Assembly: GCF_029931775.1 (NCBI RefSeq)
Contig: NC_079312.1
Coordinates: 131,301,872 to 131,365,871 of the forward strand
Length of the DNA stretch: 64,000 nt
Source: Euleptes europaea
Lineage: Eukaryota; Chordata; Lepidosauria; Squamata; Sphaerodactylidae
Reading direction: 5' to 3'
Below the pieces are notes generated by a model, which saw only the letters and a program-made list of their open reading frames with translations, did no database searches and was not told where the DNA came from. Every line of letters begins with the position of its first letter. The first letter of the stretch is position 1. Positions 54,701 through 64,000 of the stretch are shown here, piece after piece. The position numbers and the translations under genes are program-made.

Positions 54701-55521
54701 GTTGCCCAGTGAAACTGAAAGTCATTAAACTCAGGGAGACAAAGGAAAATAGTTCTTCAAACAATGAATAATGAATTTATAGAATTTTCTGCCACCGGAT
54801 GTGTTAATGCCCATTGTTGATAGTTTTGTAAGGGACTTGGAGAAATTTATAAAGGAAAGATCAGAGGTTATTGGCCCTGATAGCTAACTAGAACCTCCAT
54901 GTTTACAGACAGTATACCACTGAATGCAATTGCTTGGCGGCGGGAGGGCCTTCTTGTCTTGTAGGCTTCCTGGAAGCAGATGGCTGACTACTTTGTGAAA
55001 AGAATACTCAATTAGATGGGCTTTTGATCTGATCCTGCAGAACTCCTCTTATTTTCTTAAATGGTCGAGAGGTTGATCATAGTGTTGCTGTAGGCTGCAG
55101 ATTCGCAGTTGTTCCCAGAATAGTAGCAAAACATGTACCAATCTGTGAAATCTCGTGTTTCACCTATATATCGGTTAGATAATTCATGACCCAAATGAAA
55201 CTCCTGAGCTTTTAAGTATTGCACGGAAGGGAAAGTTCAGCACATGTGGCATCTCCTGTTACAGTAGCACCAGTAACCTTTGCGCTGTGCCAGCATCCTG
55301 GGTGATTTGTTTTTCCAGTAAGCCTAATAGGGTGATATGGAACAAAGGAGCTTTAGAAAGCGGCAACAGTACAAGGAGAGAGGAATCAGTTCCTTTACCA
55401 TTGCCCGACCCTAGCAAATGCTTATCTATATATAATTCTCTCCCCATACATTGCAGAATTCACCCACAAATTTTTCTTCTAAAAGCATACATGTATGATG
55501 CTAATGAGTACCCAGCTTGCT
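54701..55521. other. Unassigned intergenic DNA
   Basis: Nothing recognisable. Confidence 0.5.
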
Positions 55522-55680
55522 GGGGGTAAAGAAAAGATGACTGGGGAAGGCACTGGCAAACCGCCCCACAAACAAACTCTGCCTAGTAAACGTTGGGATG
55601 TGATGTCACCCCATGGGTCAGGAATGACCTGGTGCTTGCACAGGCGACCTTTACCTATGATGCTATCACTACCAAGACTC
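55522..55680 (+). mobile_element. SINE 3' fragment, squamate type
   Basis: GATGACTGGGGAAGGCACTG, GCCTAGTAAACGTTGGGATG and TGACCTGGTGCTTGCACAGG form a SINE body I associate with squamates, here without its head. Confidence 0.6.
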
Positions 55681-57093
55681 CTGGATCTGGCCCTGGTGTG
55701 TTAATTTGGATGCCATAATAACTATGTGTTCTTGATCCTGAAATGCCATGTAGATATCCACGGACTCAAGGTCTGCTGACATTATTCAGGGAAAATAGTT
55801 CATTATTTGTTTCCTTGACTGGAAGGACTGAATGTATGTACTGCAGTCAATGAGGTTTCTATAGCACTGTCTCCAGTCTTCTGAAAAAGTTGAGTCTGTG
55901 CTCAGCCTGATAGTAAGAATGAACACTGCCAGGTGAACAGTTTGTCTCTGTTCTATCTGTGTACTGAGAATCTGTGTACTAGAAAGACTCTTATAAAAAG
56001 GATAGAATGAACTCTTCTTCCCATGGCTATTACAATTTCCTCTGATTTCATAGAAATCATTACAAAATACCTCAAATATAAAAAGAATTATACAAAAATG
56101 AAATACACATTAGACATGACAGAGAATGGAAGCAGAGACAACTGACAAGTGATAAATATAACAAATTCTAAAAATTCACCATTGTCAAATTTCAATAGAT
56201 CAAATGCACTTTATAAAGTTGCTGTGGAAATGAAAACAGACGGTACCAGATATGAAGGGACAAGACTTCAATAAGTTCTGCAACTAAGCTGCTTTGTGTG
56301 ATCACAAAAATCACAAAATGGAGATGGTGGTCTTGGTTCCTAGTAAAAAGGGAAAATAGTTCCTAAAATGACCCTTAAGTGTCCATGTTTCAAAAGGAAT
56401 TCCTAAGAATTTACTGTCTCTTACTGATTTACTCTTTAGATATACCAGCATGCACAATTGCCTTTTACAGTCTTCAATGCCTCTTCACTTCCAACAATAT
56501 TATTTTTCAAAATACAACACACAGTTTATCTTACCCACCTATACATTAGCCTAGTGAGGGGCAACAAGCAGTCCAAGAATTATGTCTGTCCCCTGATGTC
56601 ACCACCAAATTTCAATAAAGGTGAAATAAGAGGTATGTCCACAGTTTCACACAAGGAAATGAAAAATATTCCACCATCATTATCATAATACTTTATTTAT
56701 AAAGCACTTACAATTAATTGGTGACGTATAATAAATTTTTAAAAAGATGATTCCCTGCCCACAGGCTCACAGTCCTGAAACTAACTAATATGAAGGGTAG
56801 GGAAGGGATGCAACAAGGGGAAAATGGATTCTGACCAAACAAACCAATAGTTCCTAGAAGAAAATGTAACGTAAGTACATTTAAAAAACCTGTAAAAGAA
56901 GAAAGAGAATAGAAAATACAGATAATAAGACATAAAGAGTTTCAAGCACAGGGGAGGCTAAAACAAATGACTGAAAATACAACTGTGCTGAGGAAACAGA
57001 AGGCTTCATCAGAGGATGAGACTGAGGAGAGCATAAATAATGAGAATTTCAGGGGGAAGCCATGTTGTAGCAAAATAAAATCGAAACCCACTG
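55681..57093. other. AT-rich intergenic DNA with a possible old LINE tail
   Basis: At 56675-56830, TTTATTTATAAAGCACTTAC and GATTCCCTGCCCACAGGCTC resemble a common vertebrate LINE 3' tail. The rest is unrecognised. Confidence 0.4.
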
Positions 57094-57325
57094 TCACATT
57101 TTTATTTTTATTTTATTTTTTGTCATCAAGTCACATCTGACTTATGGCAACCCCATAGGGTTTTCAAGGCAAGAGACAGGTTTTTTTTTGCCATTGCCTG
57201 CCTCCATGTCACAACTCTGGCATTCCTTGGGGGTCTCCCATCCAAATACTTGCCAGGGCCGACCCTGCTTAGCTTCTGAGATCTGAAGAGATCAGGCTAG
57301 CCAGGGGCCATCCAGATCAGGGTGA
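57094..57325 (-). mobile_element. 5S-rRNA-headed SINE (family E), reverse copy
   Basis: Reversed, it reads CTGATCTGGATGGCCCCTGG, GATCTCAGAAGCTAAGCAGG, GTATTTGGATGGGAGACC, then the GCAATGGCAAAA and TTGCCATAAGTCAGATGTGA body and an (A/T)-rich tail. It keeps more of the 5S head than 20530-20735. Confidence 0.85.
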
Positions 57326-57339
57326 GCACCTTAAATACT

Positions 57340-57425
57340 TCCATATTTATTCTAGTATGAGCTTTTGTGAATCAGCGCTGCATCTGAAGAAGTCTTTAAG
57401 GTGATACCGGACGTATGTTTTATTT
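57340..57425. mobile_element. Penelope-type scrap
   Basis: CTAGTATGAGCTTTTGTGAA followed by GCATCTGAAGAAGTCTTTAA: pieces of the AGCU-type terminal repeat in both senses, too short to say more. Confidence 0.35.
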
Positions 57426-57557
57426 TACATAAGGAGAAATCAGGCAGGAAATATGAAACATGAAAAGCAGCAAGATCACAAGAGCCTGCAGATTAAGGTG
57501 AGGTATTGGTTCTTGTAGGTTATCCGGGCTGTGTAACCGTGGTCTTGGAATTTTCTT

Positions 57558-57600
57558 TCCTGACGTTTCGCCAGCAGCTGTGGCAGGCATCTTCAGAGGA
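57558..57600 (-). ncRNA. Hammerhead-like motif in the left Penelope arm
   Basis: Minus strand: TCCT, CTGAAGA, T, GCC-loop-GGC, GAA, ACGT, C, AGGA. The TCCT/AGGA strands pair as stem I, and the self-complementary ACGT stands in for stem III. One extra nucleotide follows the core. Confidence 0.5.
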
Positions 57601-57814
57601 GTAACACTGAAGGACAGTGTCTCTCAGTGTCAAGGGTGTAGGAAGAGTAATATGTTGTCAGAAAGGGGTTGGGTTTGAGCTGAGCATTGTCCTGCAAAAG
57701 TAATGTGCTAATCATTGTCCTGTAAGTATCAAGATAATGTGCTAATGAGGGTGTGGTATGTTAATATGGAACCATTGTATCCTGAAGTGATCTGTTAATG
57801 TGTGAAATCCAAAG

Positions 57815-58474
57815 CTAATCTGCATGGCTATTGTTGAATGTAGGCTTTGTTAGTCTGGAGGTTTTCAGAACAGGAAGCCAAGCCTTATTCATTCTTAAAC
57901 TCTCCTCTTTCCTGTTAAAGTTGTGCTGATGTTTATGAATTTCAGTGGCTTCTCTGTGCAATCTGACAAAATAGTTGGTAGAATTGTCCAGTCTTTCAGT
58001 GTCTTGGAATAAGACCCTGTGTCCTGTTTGTGTCAGTCCATGTTCAGCCACTGCTGATTTCTCAGGTTGGCCAAGTCTGCAGTATCTTTCATGTTCTTTT
58101 ATCCTTGTTTGTATGCTGCGTTTTGTGGTCCCGATGTAAACTTTTCCACAGCTGCAAGGTATACGATATACTCCTGCAGAGGTGAGGGGGTCTCTTTTGT
58201 CTTTTGCTGATCGTAGCTTTTGTTGTATTTTCTTGGTGGGTTTAAACACTGTTTGTAGGTTATGTTTTTTCAAAAGTTTCTCCATCCTATCAGTGACTCC
58301 TTTAATAAATGGCAAGAATACCTTTCCTATGGGAGACTGTTTTTCCTGAGTTTTCTGATTTTTGTTTGGTTTAATGGCCCTTCTGATTTCATTCTTGGAA
58401 TAGCCGTTTGCTAGCAGTGCGTGATTTAGATGATTAGTTTCTTCCTTGAGAAACTGTGGTTCACAGATCAACAT
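57815..58474 (-). CDS. GIY-YIG endonuclease part of a Penelope-like protein
   Basis: An uninterrupted 219-residue frame with its ends inside the two inverted arms. Residues 1-35 (...LLANGYSKNEIRRAI) match the end of the Penelope reverse-transcriptase region. Residues 36-95 are a basic linker. From 101 the GIY-YIG nuclease follows: GVY at 101-103, IPCSCG with two cysteines at 105-110, KVYIG at 111-115, then TRIKEH at 123-128 and a later REATEIHKH block at 174-182. In full-length elements this nuclease nicks target DNA for priming. Without the RT, this copy could not move by itself. The start codon shown is simply the first ATG of the frame. Confidence 0.85.
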   Translation of the reverse strand: MLICEPQFLKEETNHLNHALLANGYSKNEIRRAIKPNKNQKTQEKQSPIGKVFLPFIKGVTDRMEKLLKKHNLQTVFKPTKKIQQKLRSAKDKRDPLTSAGVYRIPCSCGKVYIGTTKRSIQTRIKEHERYCRLGQPEKSAVAEHGLTQTGHRVLFQDTERLDNSTNYFVRLHREATEIHKHQHNFNRKEESLRMNKAWLPVLKTSRLTKPTFNNSHAD

Positions 58475-58712
58475 TCAACAATAGTCATGCAGATTAGCTT
58501 TGGATTACACACATTAACAGATCACTTCAGGATACAATGGTTCCATATTAACATACCATACCCTCATTAGCACATTATCTTGATACTTACAGGACAATGA
58601 TTAGCACATTACTTTTGCAGGACAATGACTCAGCTCAAACCCAACCCCTTTCTGACTATATATTACTCTTCCTACACCCTTGACACTGAGAGACACTGTC
58701 CTTCAGTGTTAC

Positions 58713-58755
58713 TACTCTGAAGATGCCTGCCACAGTTGCTGGCGAAACGTCAGGA
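58713..58755 (+). ncRNA. Hammerhead-like motif in the right Penelope arm
   Basis: TACT, CTGAAGA, T, GCC-loop-GGC, GAA, ACGT, C, AGGA. It is the mirror of 57558-57600, with one stem-I pair lost (TACT for TCCT). Confidence 0.45.
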
Positions 58756-58853
58756 AAGAAAATTCCAAGACCACGGTTACACAGCCCGGATAACCTACAA
58801 GAACCAATGAACTCTGACCGTGAAAGCCTTCGACAATATTTTAAGGTGAGGTA

Positions 58854-59189
58854 GTTTATAACTAATGTGTGCAGGAAAACTTAACCAGTAAATTAAAAAA
58901 TAAAGAGGTGATACATGATCAGAATGACAAGATAGGAAAATAAGATGAGCACTGACTGAGACATGAGATATGAGAAGAAAGATGAGAAGTCAGGAATCTA
59001 ATATGAATGTTGGCATAATAAAGATGAGAAGTAACTAAAACTTTAATTAAGGCCTTAGTTACATCAAAATAACTAAATGTGTGAATATTTACAACATCGT
59101 TTAAAACCAACAGCAAGTTTTTGCAACAGAGTTCACTTGTTGATGAAAAAACAGATCAGAATCCACACACGAAGACTGCAAACAGTATA
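58854..59189. other. Unassigned spacer
   Basis: Nothing recognisable. Confidence 0.5.
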
Positions 59190-59397
59190 GGGGCTGTGGC
59201 TCAGTAGTAAAGCATCTGCTTGGCATGCAGAAGGTCCCAGGTTCAATCCCTGGCATCTCCAGTTAAAGGGACTAGGCAAGTAGGTGATGTGAAAGACTTC
59301 TACCTCAGACCCTGGAGAGCTGCTGCCAGTCTGAGTAGACAATACTGATTTTGATGGGCCAAGGGTCTGATTCCGTATAAGGCAGCTTCATGTGTTC
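59190..59397 (+). mobile_element. tRNA-Ala-headed SINE (family C), full length
   Basis: GGGGCTGTGGCTCAGTAGTA, B box GGTTCAATCCCTGGCATCTC, ending GGCAGCTTCATGTGTTCA. Confidence 0.92.
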
Positions 59398-59835
59398 AAG
59401 CAGTAAAAGTATTACTGACAGTAAGCAGAAATGGAATTTCAATAGAAGATTTGCAGGTACTGTGATGTAATCCATTTTATCCATATTCCATCTTCAAATG
59501 TATGCTGTGACATCCAAAATTCGGTAACAGTTAGTTAAAAATATAAACAAAAGTAGGAGAAAATAACACTGGCAGAAAAAAAAATTGAAATAAAAAATAA
59601 AAATGAATATCATCAGAATCAATATTGTAATTCATATCAAAAGAGTAAACCAGCTGTCTATAGTAACTTACTATGGGCCTACTATAAAGCATGTTATGTG
59701 GAGCTGGCCCCTGGATACAGTTCAAAAGCGAGAATTGGCTCAGAATGCATCAACTAGATTAATTTCTTCGACTGCTTGATGGTATGCCAATTAAGGTATT
59801 GAAATTTGAGATTAATTTCTTGTGTGGGCTGCAGA
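59398..59835. other. Unassigned intergenic DNA
   Basis: AT-rich; nothing recognisable. Confidence 0.5.
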
Positions 59836-59843
59836 GAACATAT

Positions 59844-60039
59844 TAGGGTTGCCAACCTCCAGGTACTAGCTGGCGATCTGCTGTTACAACTGATCTCCAG
59901 CCAATCACCTGGAGGAAATGGCCGCTTTGGCAATTGGACTCTATGGCATTGAAGCCCCTCCCCTCCCCAAACCCCGCCCTCTTCAAGCTCTGCCCCCCAA
60001 AATTTCCAGGTATTTCCCAACCTGGAGCTGGCATCCCTA
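59844..60039 (-). mobile_element. hAT-type MITE, family A
   Basis: Complete reverse copy. The flanks share ACATAT on both sides, but the exact 8-bp limits are ambiguous. Confidence 0.88.
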
Positions 60040-60047
60040 CATATTAT

Positions 60048-61624
60048 ACTAGCTGTCCACACAAGCAGACCCCCAAAGGAACAAATATCTCTAGGGCCAT
60101 TTGCTTTTGACTAAATTACATGGGGGGGGGGGCTGAAGCCCCTTCTCCCCTTCCAACATGGTCTTGATCAGAATCAGACCTCTACAGGACTTGGAACGTT
60201 AGTTCACAGCTGCCGCCATCAGACTGAGGAATAAGAGTTGGATCCAGGTTCCTCCAACCCAACTTGTTAAAAAAAGGCATGTCTAGTTTGGTCTATGACA
60301 TCCATATTGGGGGTGGGGGGCGTTATGGAATGTCCTGGCTGTGCCTGAGTGCCAGCACTCCATAAAGGAACCCCTTACTGTTAAACACTGTACTGGATGC
60401 CCATTTCCTGGTTAAATTCTAGATGCTGATGATTTTCTTTAAAACCCTTTTATAGCATTGCCCCCAAGATATTTGAGCATGCTGTTGAATAAAGATTGGT
60501 TTGGTATCCTGTTTGAATTGTTGTTTTTCTTATGTTTTGGTATCTTGGTTGAGAACTTTTTTAAAAGCAAGTAACAAAATCCCCTAAACAAACAGTATAC
60601 GACAACCATGGTGAGACACACCTTTCTTTATTGCTAGAGGGGTAACAGTAACAGCTCTGATCTAGGACCTTATTGCATAAATTTCGAGTCCTGACCTTGA
60701 AAGGAAATTGTGCTCTCCTGTTTGAGGACAAAGAGTTCTCATTCTTTGTCTTGGTAAACCTCCTAAGTCAAACCATAGCCTTCCTTTTCTATTTGTTTGT
60801 TCCTTTTGTATTTGTTCTTTCTCTCCCCCTAGCTGCTTTGCCCAGCAGTGGTTGGCACCAGACTCTTAAGAGAAAGTGGTGCAATCTTATAATGTACAGA
60901 GCTTTGCCTCATGAGAACTGTTCAGGAATGAGAGATTTCTCATGATAATTGCATTACACATTGAAGCAGTAGCTCTGATAAACCTCCTAATTTTAGCTGT
61001 CTTGTATAAAGTAGAATGCTAAAGGCAAGACTGGATGAACATAGTTTGTCACTGACTTACCCTATGATTAGGATTTGATGAAGCATTTTGAGGGATCGTC
61101 AAATTCTTTTTCCTCTCTCACACACTTTTGTTAAATAAAAGCTCTCGGTTTGTGCTCTAAACAAACACATCACATGCTTTTTCTTGCCGCAGCCCGCAGT
61201 CTTATTTCCTACCTATCAGAACTGAATGCTAAAAATCTATGTACTACTCACCTAAATCCATCTAAGACTGTTCTTTTCCTCTGTGCTTATCTTGATCAAT
61301 TTGCTGTTCAATCTAATATCTGTAGTTTCATCTCTTATCTTTACTGGGGCAATTCCATGCATTGCAGTCTTACTAGCTTCAAGCTTATCTACTTTCCCTG
61401 ATTTCTAACCTTCTAATGGAATAGTGCAATTTTATGTGCTCTGAACTCAGTGGGACTTACTCTCAGGTGTTAGCACATATGTTCCTTAGATACACATCCT
61501 TGTGAATATGGTCCTACTACTTGCACTGAGCAAGTCCAATGTGGAAAGACCACCTATCCCCTTCAGCTTCATACTCTACCCTCCATCTTTTGACTGGGTA
61601 ATGAAGCACTACCAAAAGCAGAGA
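60048..61624. other. Unassigned intergenic DNA
   Basis: A G run lies at about 60122. The stretch around 61130-61170 (AATAAAAGCTCTCGG) looks superficially LTR-like but has no partner. A small repeat scrap lies at 61425-61480. Confidence 0.45.
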
Positions 61625-61925
61625 AGATTTAAGAACATAAGAGAGGCCATGCTGGATCAGACCAAGGCCCATCAAGTCCAGCAGTCTGTTCATACAGTGG
61701 CCAACCAGGTGCCTCTAGGAAGCCCACAAACAAGACGACTGCAGCAGCATTGTCCTGCCTGTGTTCCAAAGCACCTAATTTAATAGGCATACTCCTCTGA
61801 TCCTGGAGAGAATATGCATGCATCATGACTAGTGTCCATTTTTACTAGTAGCCATGAATAGCCCTCTCCTCCATGAACATATCCACTCCCCTCTTAAAGC
61901 CTTCCAAGTTGGCAGTTTGAAAGAC
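61625..61925 (+). repeat. Interspersed repeat, class unassigned
   Basis: GAACATAAGAGAGGCCATGC, TGGATCAGACCAAGGCCCAT, CAGTGGCCAACCAGGTGCCT and CTCTTAAAGCCTTCCAAGTT are phrases I recall from a common squamate repeat. It occurs once here, so the family cannot be tested. Confidence 0.5.
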
Positions 61926-62640
61926 AGAGCTCAGAGAAAGTAAAAATCAGAAATAAAGTTTATTAAAGGAGATGAGGGGTGGGCAGATCTGAACAATCGA
62001 GTGTTTCCAGCTATCGAGAATACAAACAAGTTATTCCACTCTGAGGAGCAGAAAGGGGGAAGTGAGAGATGACAAGGCGGGGGAAGGGATCCAGGTAGCT
62101 GGGCAGAAAGTAACTCCAAAAGAGAAAAAGCAGGATTGCATGTCATGCTTCAGACAGTGGTTCAAGCAACTCATAAGACACAACAGAATTTTGGAGCAGA
62201 CAAAGGACACATAGGGAAGGATTTTGTTCCCAGTTATAGGGCAAGGCTGCAAGGTCTTGGGAACAAAGTGGGCAGGGCTAGGTGTGGGAAACAGAGCTTG
62301 GAACTAGTAGGGAAGGGGACTGAGGCAAGTTCAACTTTATGGAAGGCAGGAAAATGGAAATATAAAGTGGCTGGTCTTAAGTATGAGCCGATTAAACATT
62401 AAACATGACATACAACACACAACAGTCAAAATGATATTTCAAGATGAACAAATGTGCCATTCTTAAATCTAACTAGGCTTATATCACAAGGATTAGTGAG
62501 CTGCTTAAATATTGACAGCCACTTTGTGATATTCTCCACTCCCTTCCCTTTTCAGTGGGAGTCCAGGGGAGCAGGAGCATGGTGAGCACCATTAGTGATG
62601 ATATGACGTCTCTTCTGGGGAACACCTGGAAATGACATGC
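61926..62640. other. Unassigned intergenic DNA
   Basis: Nothing recognisable. Confidence 0.5.
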
Positions 62641-62646
62641 CTTTCT

Positions 62647-62700
62647 AGGAATTACCAGAAATTCTATGGTAAACCCATAGAATTTTCAGCTATTCCTAGA
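62647..62700 (+). repeat. Hairpin related to 49947-50029
   Basis: TCTAGGAATTACCAGAAATT and CTATGG face CCATAG and AATTTTCAGCTATTCCTAGA around a 5-base loop. The sequence after it (GCAGGAAGTCTCCCACCATA) also parallels 50780-50820, so both come from one longer repeat family. Confidence 0.75.
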
Positions 62701-64000
62701 GATGACTGATAGCAATATTTTAATTTTTCTCTGCCACTGCTTTGAGAGGCAGCAGCAAGAGCATATTGCCAGCAGGAAGTCTCCCACCATAGCGTGAGGC
62801 CTGGAAACCTGACTTCCCTCACTCTCCTCATAAGGTGTTTTCATAACTAACTGATTAACCATTTGCAAAGCTTCTCAAAATGACAGGTTTAAGGGCTTTC
62901 TATGCTCAGAACCATGAGAAAAGAAAAAACGTGGAAAAGTTTCACTGTATGACAGTGATATTTTCCTTGGAAACAGATATGAATCCTGTACAGCACCACT
63001 TGACTTATCAAAATGCCCTGGGAAACATCCAAACCATAATTAGGCTTTAATCCGATTTTGAGTAAATATGACTACTGTTTACATGAGTGGAATTGACAGG
63101 ACACAACATAAAAGGTCACAGTGGAAATGGCTAAAAGAGAATGTTCAGAATCATGGAGATTCTGATATATCCTCACAGTTTGAGAGAGAGAGAGAGAGAG
63201 GACACACCAGATTTTAAAGAAATGACTTGCTTTTAAAACCCTAAATGCTAGATTGCCCTTTAAACTCCAAGTCTGCACATGTGTGCTTAGCATCAGAATG
63301 TATTAGCCGCTGGATCAGGGCTCTGCCATTACAACAGCTCTGCAAGTGGGCACATTTGTAGAAATGCTTAATAGTTTAGGCCCCAGGAGTTCCATCTATC
63401 GATCACATTATAACAGGTATTCAACAGAACATAGCAGGCTGAAGAAACAAAAACTCTTTGAAATGTCTAAAAACCTTTTGTGTGAATTTATGAAATGAAA
63501 AGGGTCAACTGGCAACTTTTCAGTATAATGAAAGAACAAGGCCTGTCTGTTCACTCAAGCAGTGCTCACTGGGCTGAGAAAATCTTTGTATTTTCTTTTG
63601 TGCTGAGAGTGGGGGTATTAAATGGCCTCTGACATTTTTGCTAGGCTTCGTTTTGAACAATGCTAAGAATCGTGGCGATGTGCCTAAGGGTTGGGCCAGC
63701 CAACCTTGATGAAGTGAAAGATAAACAAGAACACAGATCTGCTACAGTCTGCTGACTGTAGCAATTAGGCATGTTTGCCCTCTGACCTTTTACCTTTCCC
63801 TGGAGGCATCTCCTGCTTTGAATGTAGCATAAGAAATGGGAGTGGAAGAATAGTCGTGACCTTAGTAATATTGGAGAAAGGAAATCTGAAATCATTAACT
63901 CAGTAGTTCCCAATCCAATGTACAGGCAGTCAGAAAGAGGTCAGCCCTTGGTTGATATACCTCGATCACAGAAACATACTTGACTTATAGTGCAGTCCTA
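62701..64000. other. Unassigned intergenic DNA
   Basis: The first 160 bp continue the hairpin family. A (GA)n tract lies at about 63183-63200. Nothing else is recognised up to the window end. Confidence 0.45.

Larger units (their letters stand above)
57506..58840 (-). mobile_element. Penelope-like element, short form with inverted arms
   Basis: The element is 1.34 kb, flanked by the exact 13-bp duplication TTAAGGTGAGGTA (57493-57505 and 58841-58853). The left arm 57505-57842 and right arm 58471-58808 are inverted copies of 338 bp with about ten differences, so it is fairly young. A 32-bp tail (58809-58840) lies only at the right. Between the arms is one open frame for a GIY-YIG endonuclease. 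Most of the reverse transcriptase is absent, as in many 5'-truncated copies. Inverted pseudo-LTRs, GIY-YIG and hammerhead motifs are all known features of Penelope-like elements. Confidence 0.92.

Noticed and set aside
57180-57300. A 5S rRNA gene on the minus strand
   Set aside because: Only part of 5S is present, and it runs into a SINE body and tail.
61100-61170. A possible LTR end around AATAAAAGCTCTCGG
   Set aside because: No TG...CA borders, no target duplication and no second copy could be found.
1-64000. CRISPR array, operons or bacterial features
   Set aside because: The window is vertebrate nuclear DNA. The only regular array is the 127-bp minisatellite, which has no unique spacers.

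Overview
The window reads as squamate-reptile nuclear DNA, probably lizard. It carries RTE-BovB, CR1 and L2-type LINE fragments, tRNA-Ala-headed and 5S-rRNA-headed SINEs, and one clearly conserved vertebrate gene. The species cannot be fixed from the sequence alone.

The only host protein gene I can support is TOB1, on the minus strand. A CpG-island promoter and a non-coding exon 1 lie at about 41.54-41.92 kb. Intron 1 is about 3.2 kb and carries a hAT-type relic. The whole 331-codon reading frame sits in exon 2 (37170-38165), with a 3' UTR ending near an ATTAAA signal at about 36.43 kb. Three further GC-rich, promoter-like blocks lie upstream of TOB1 (43.05-43.29, 47.03-47.48 and 47.75-48.13 kb). 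The first has a near-consensus ZNF143/THAP11-type site, but I found no coding exon attached to any of them.

The rest is transposon-rich intergenic DNA. From 1 to 36 kb there are many copies of one about 208-bp non-autonomous DNA transposon (termini TAGGGTTGCC...GGCAACCCTA). Its exact or near-exact 8-bp target duplications identify it as hAT-type. Between them lie SINEs, LINE 3' ends (BovB, CR1, L2 and an unassigned LINE family present in both orientations) and a solo LTR inserted in one LINE. From 42 to 64 kb come Penelope-like pieces beside the TOB1 promoter and a perfect-length tandem array (12 x 127 bp, 45501-47024). Further along are a hairpin-forming segment duplicated around a 582-bp inverted-repeat element, a CR1 3' end, nested hAT insertions, and a well-preserved 1.3-kb Penelope-like element (57506-58840).

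Three observations stand out. (1) The 127-bp array seems to have been seeded when one copy of the hAT-type MITE inserted into a related copy, giving two homologous 3' ends that could recombine. (2) The Penelope-like element keeps an open 219-codon GIY-YIG endonuclease frame between 338-bp inverted arms and a 13-bp target duplication. (3) Hammerhead-ribozyme-like motifs occur in several Penelope-type relics. They have three different self-complementary stem-III sequences but share one extra nucleotide after the CUGANGA core.
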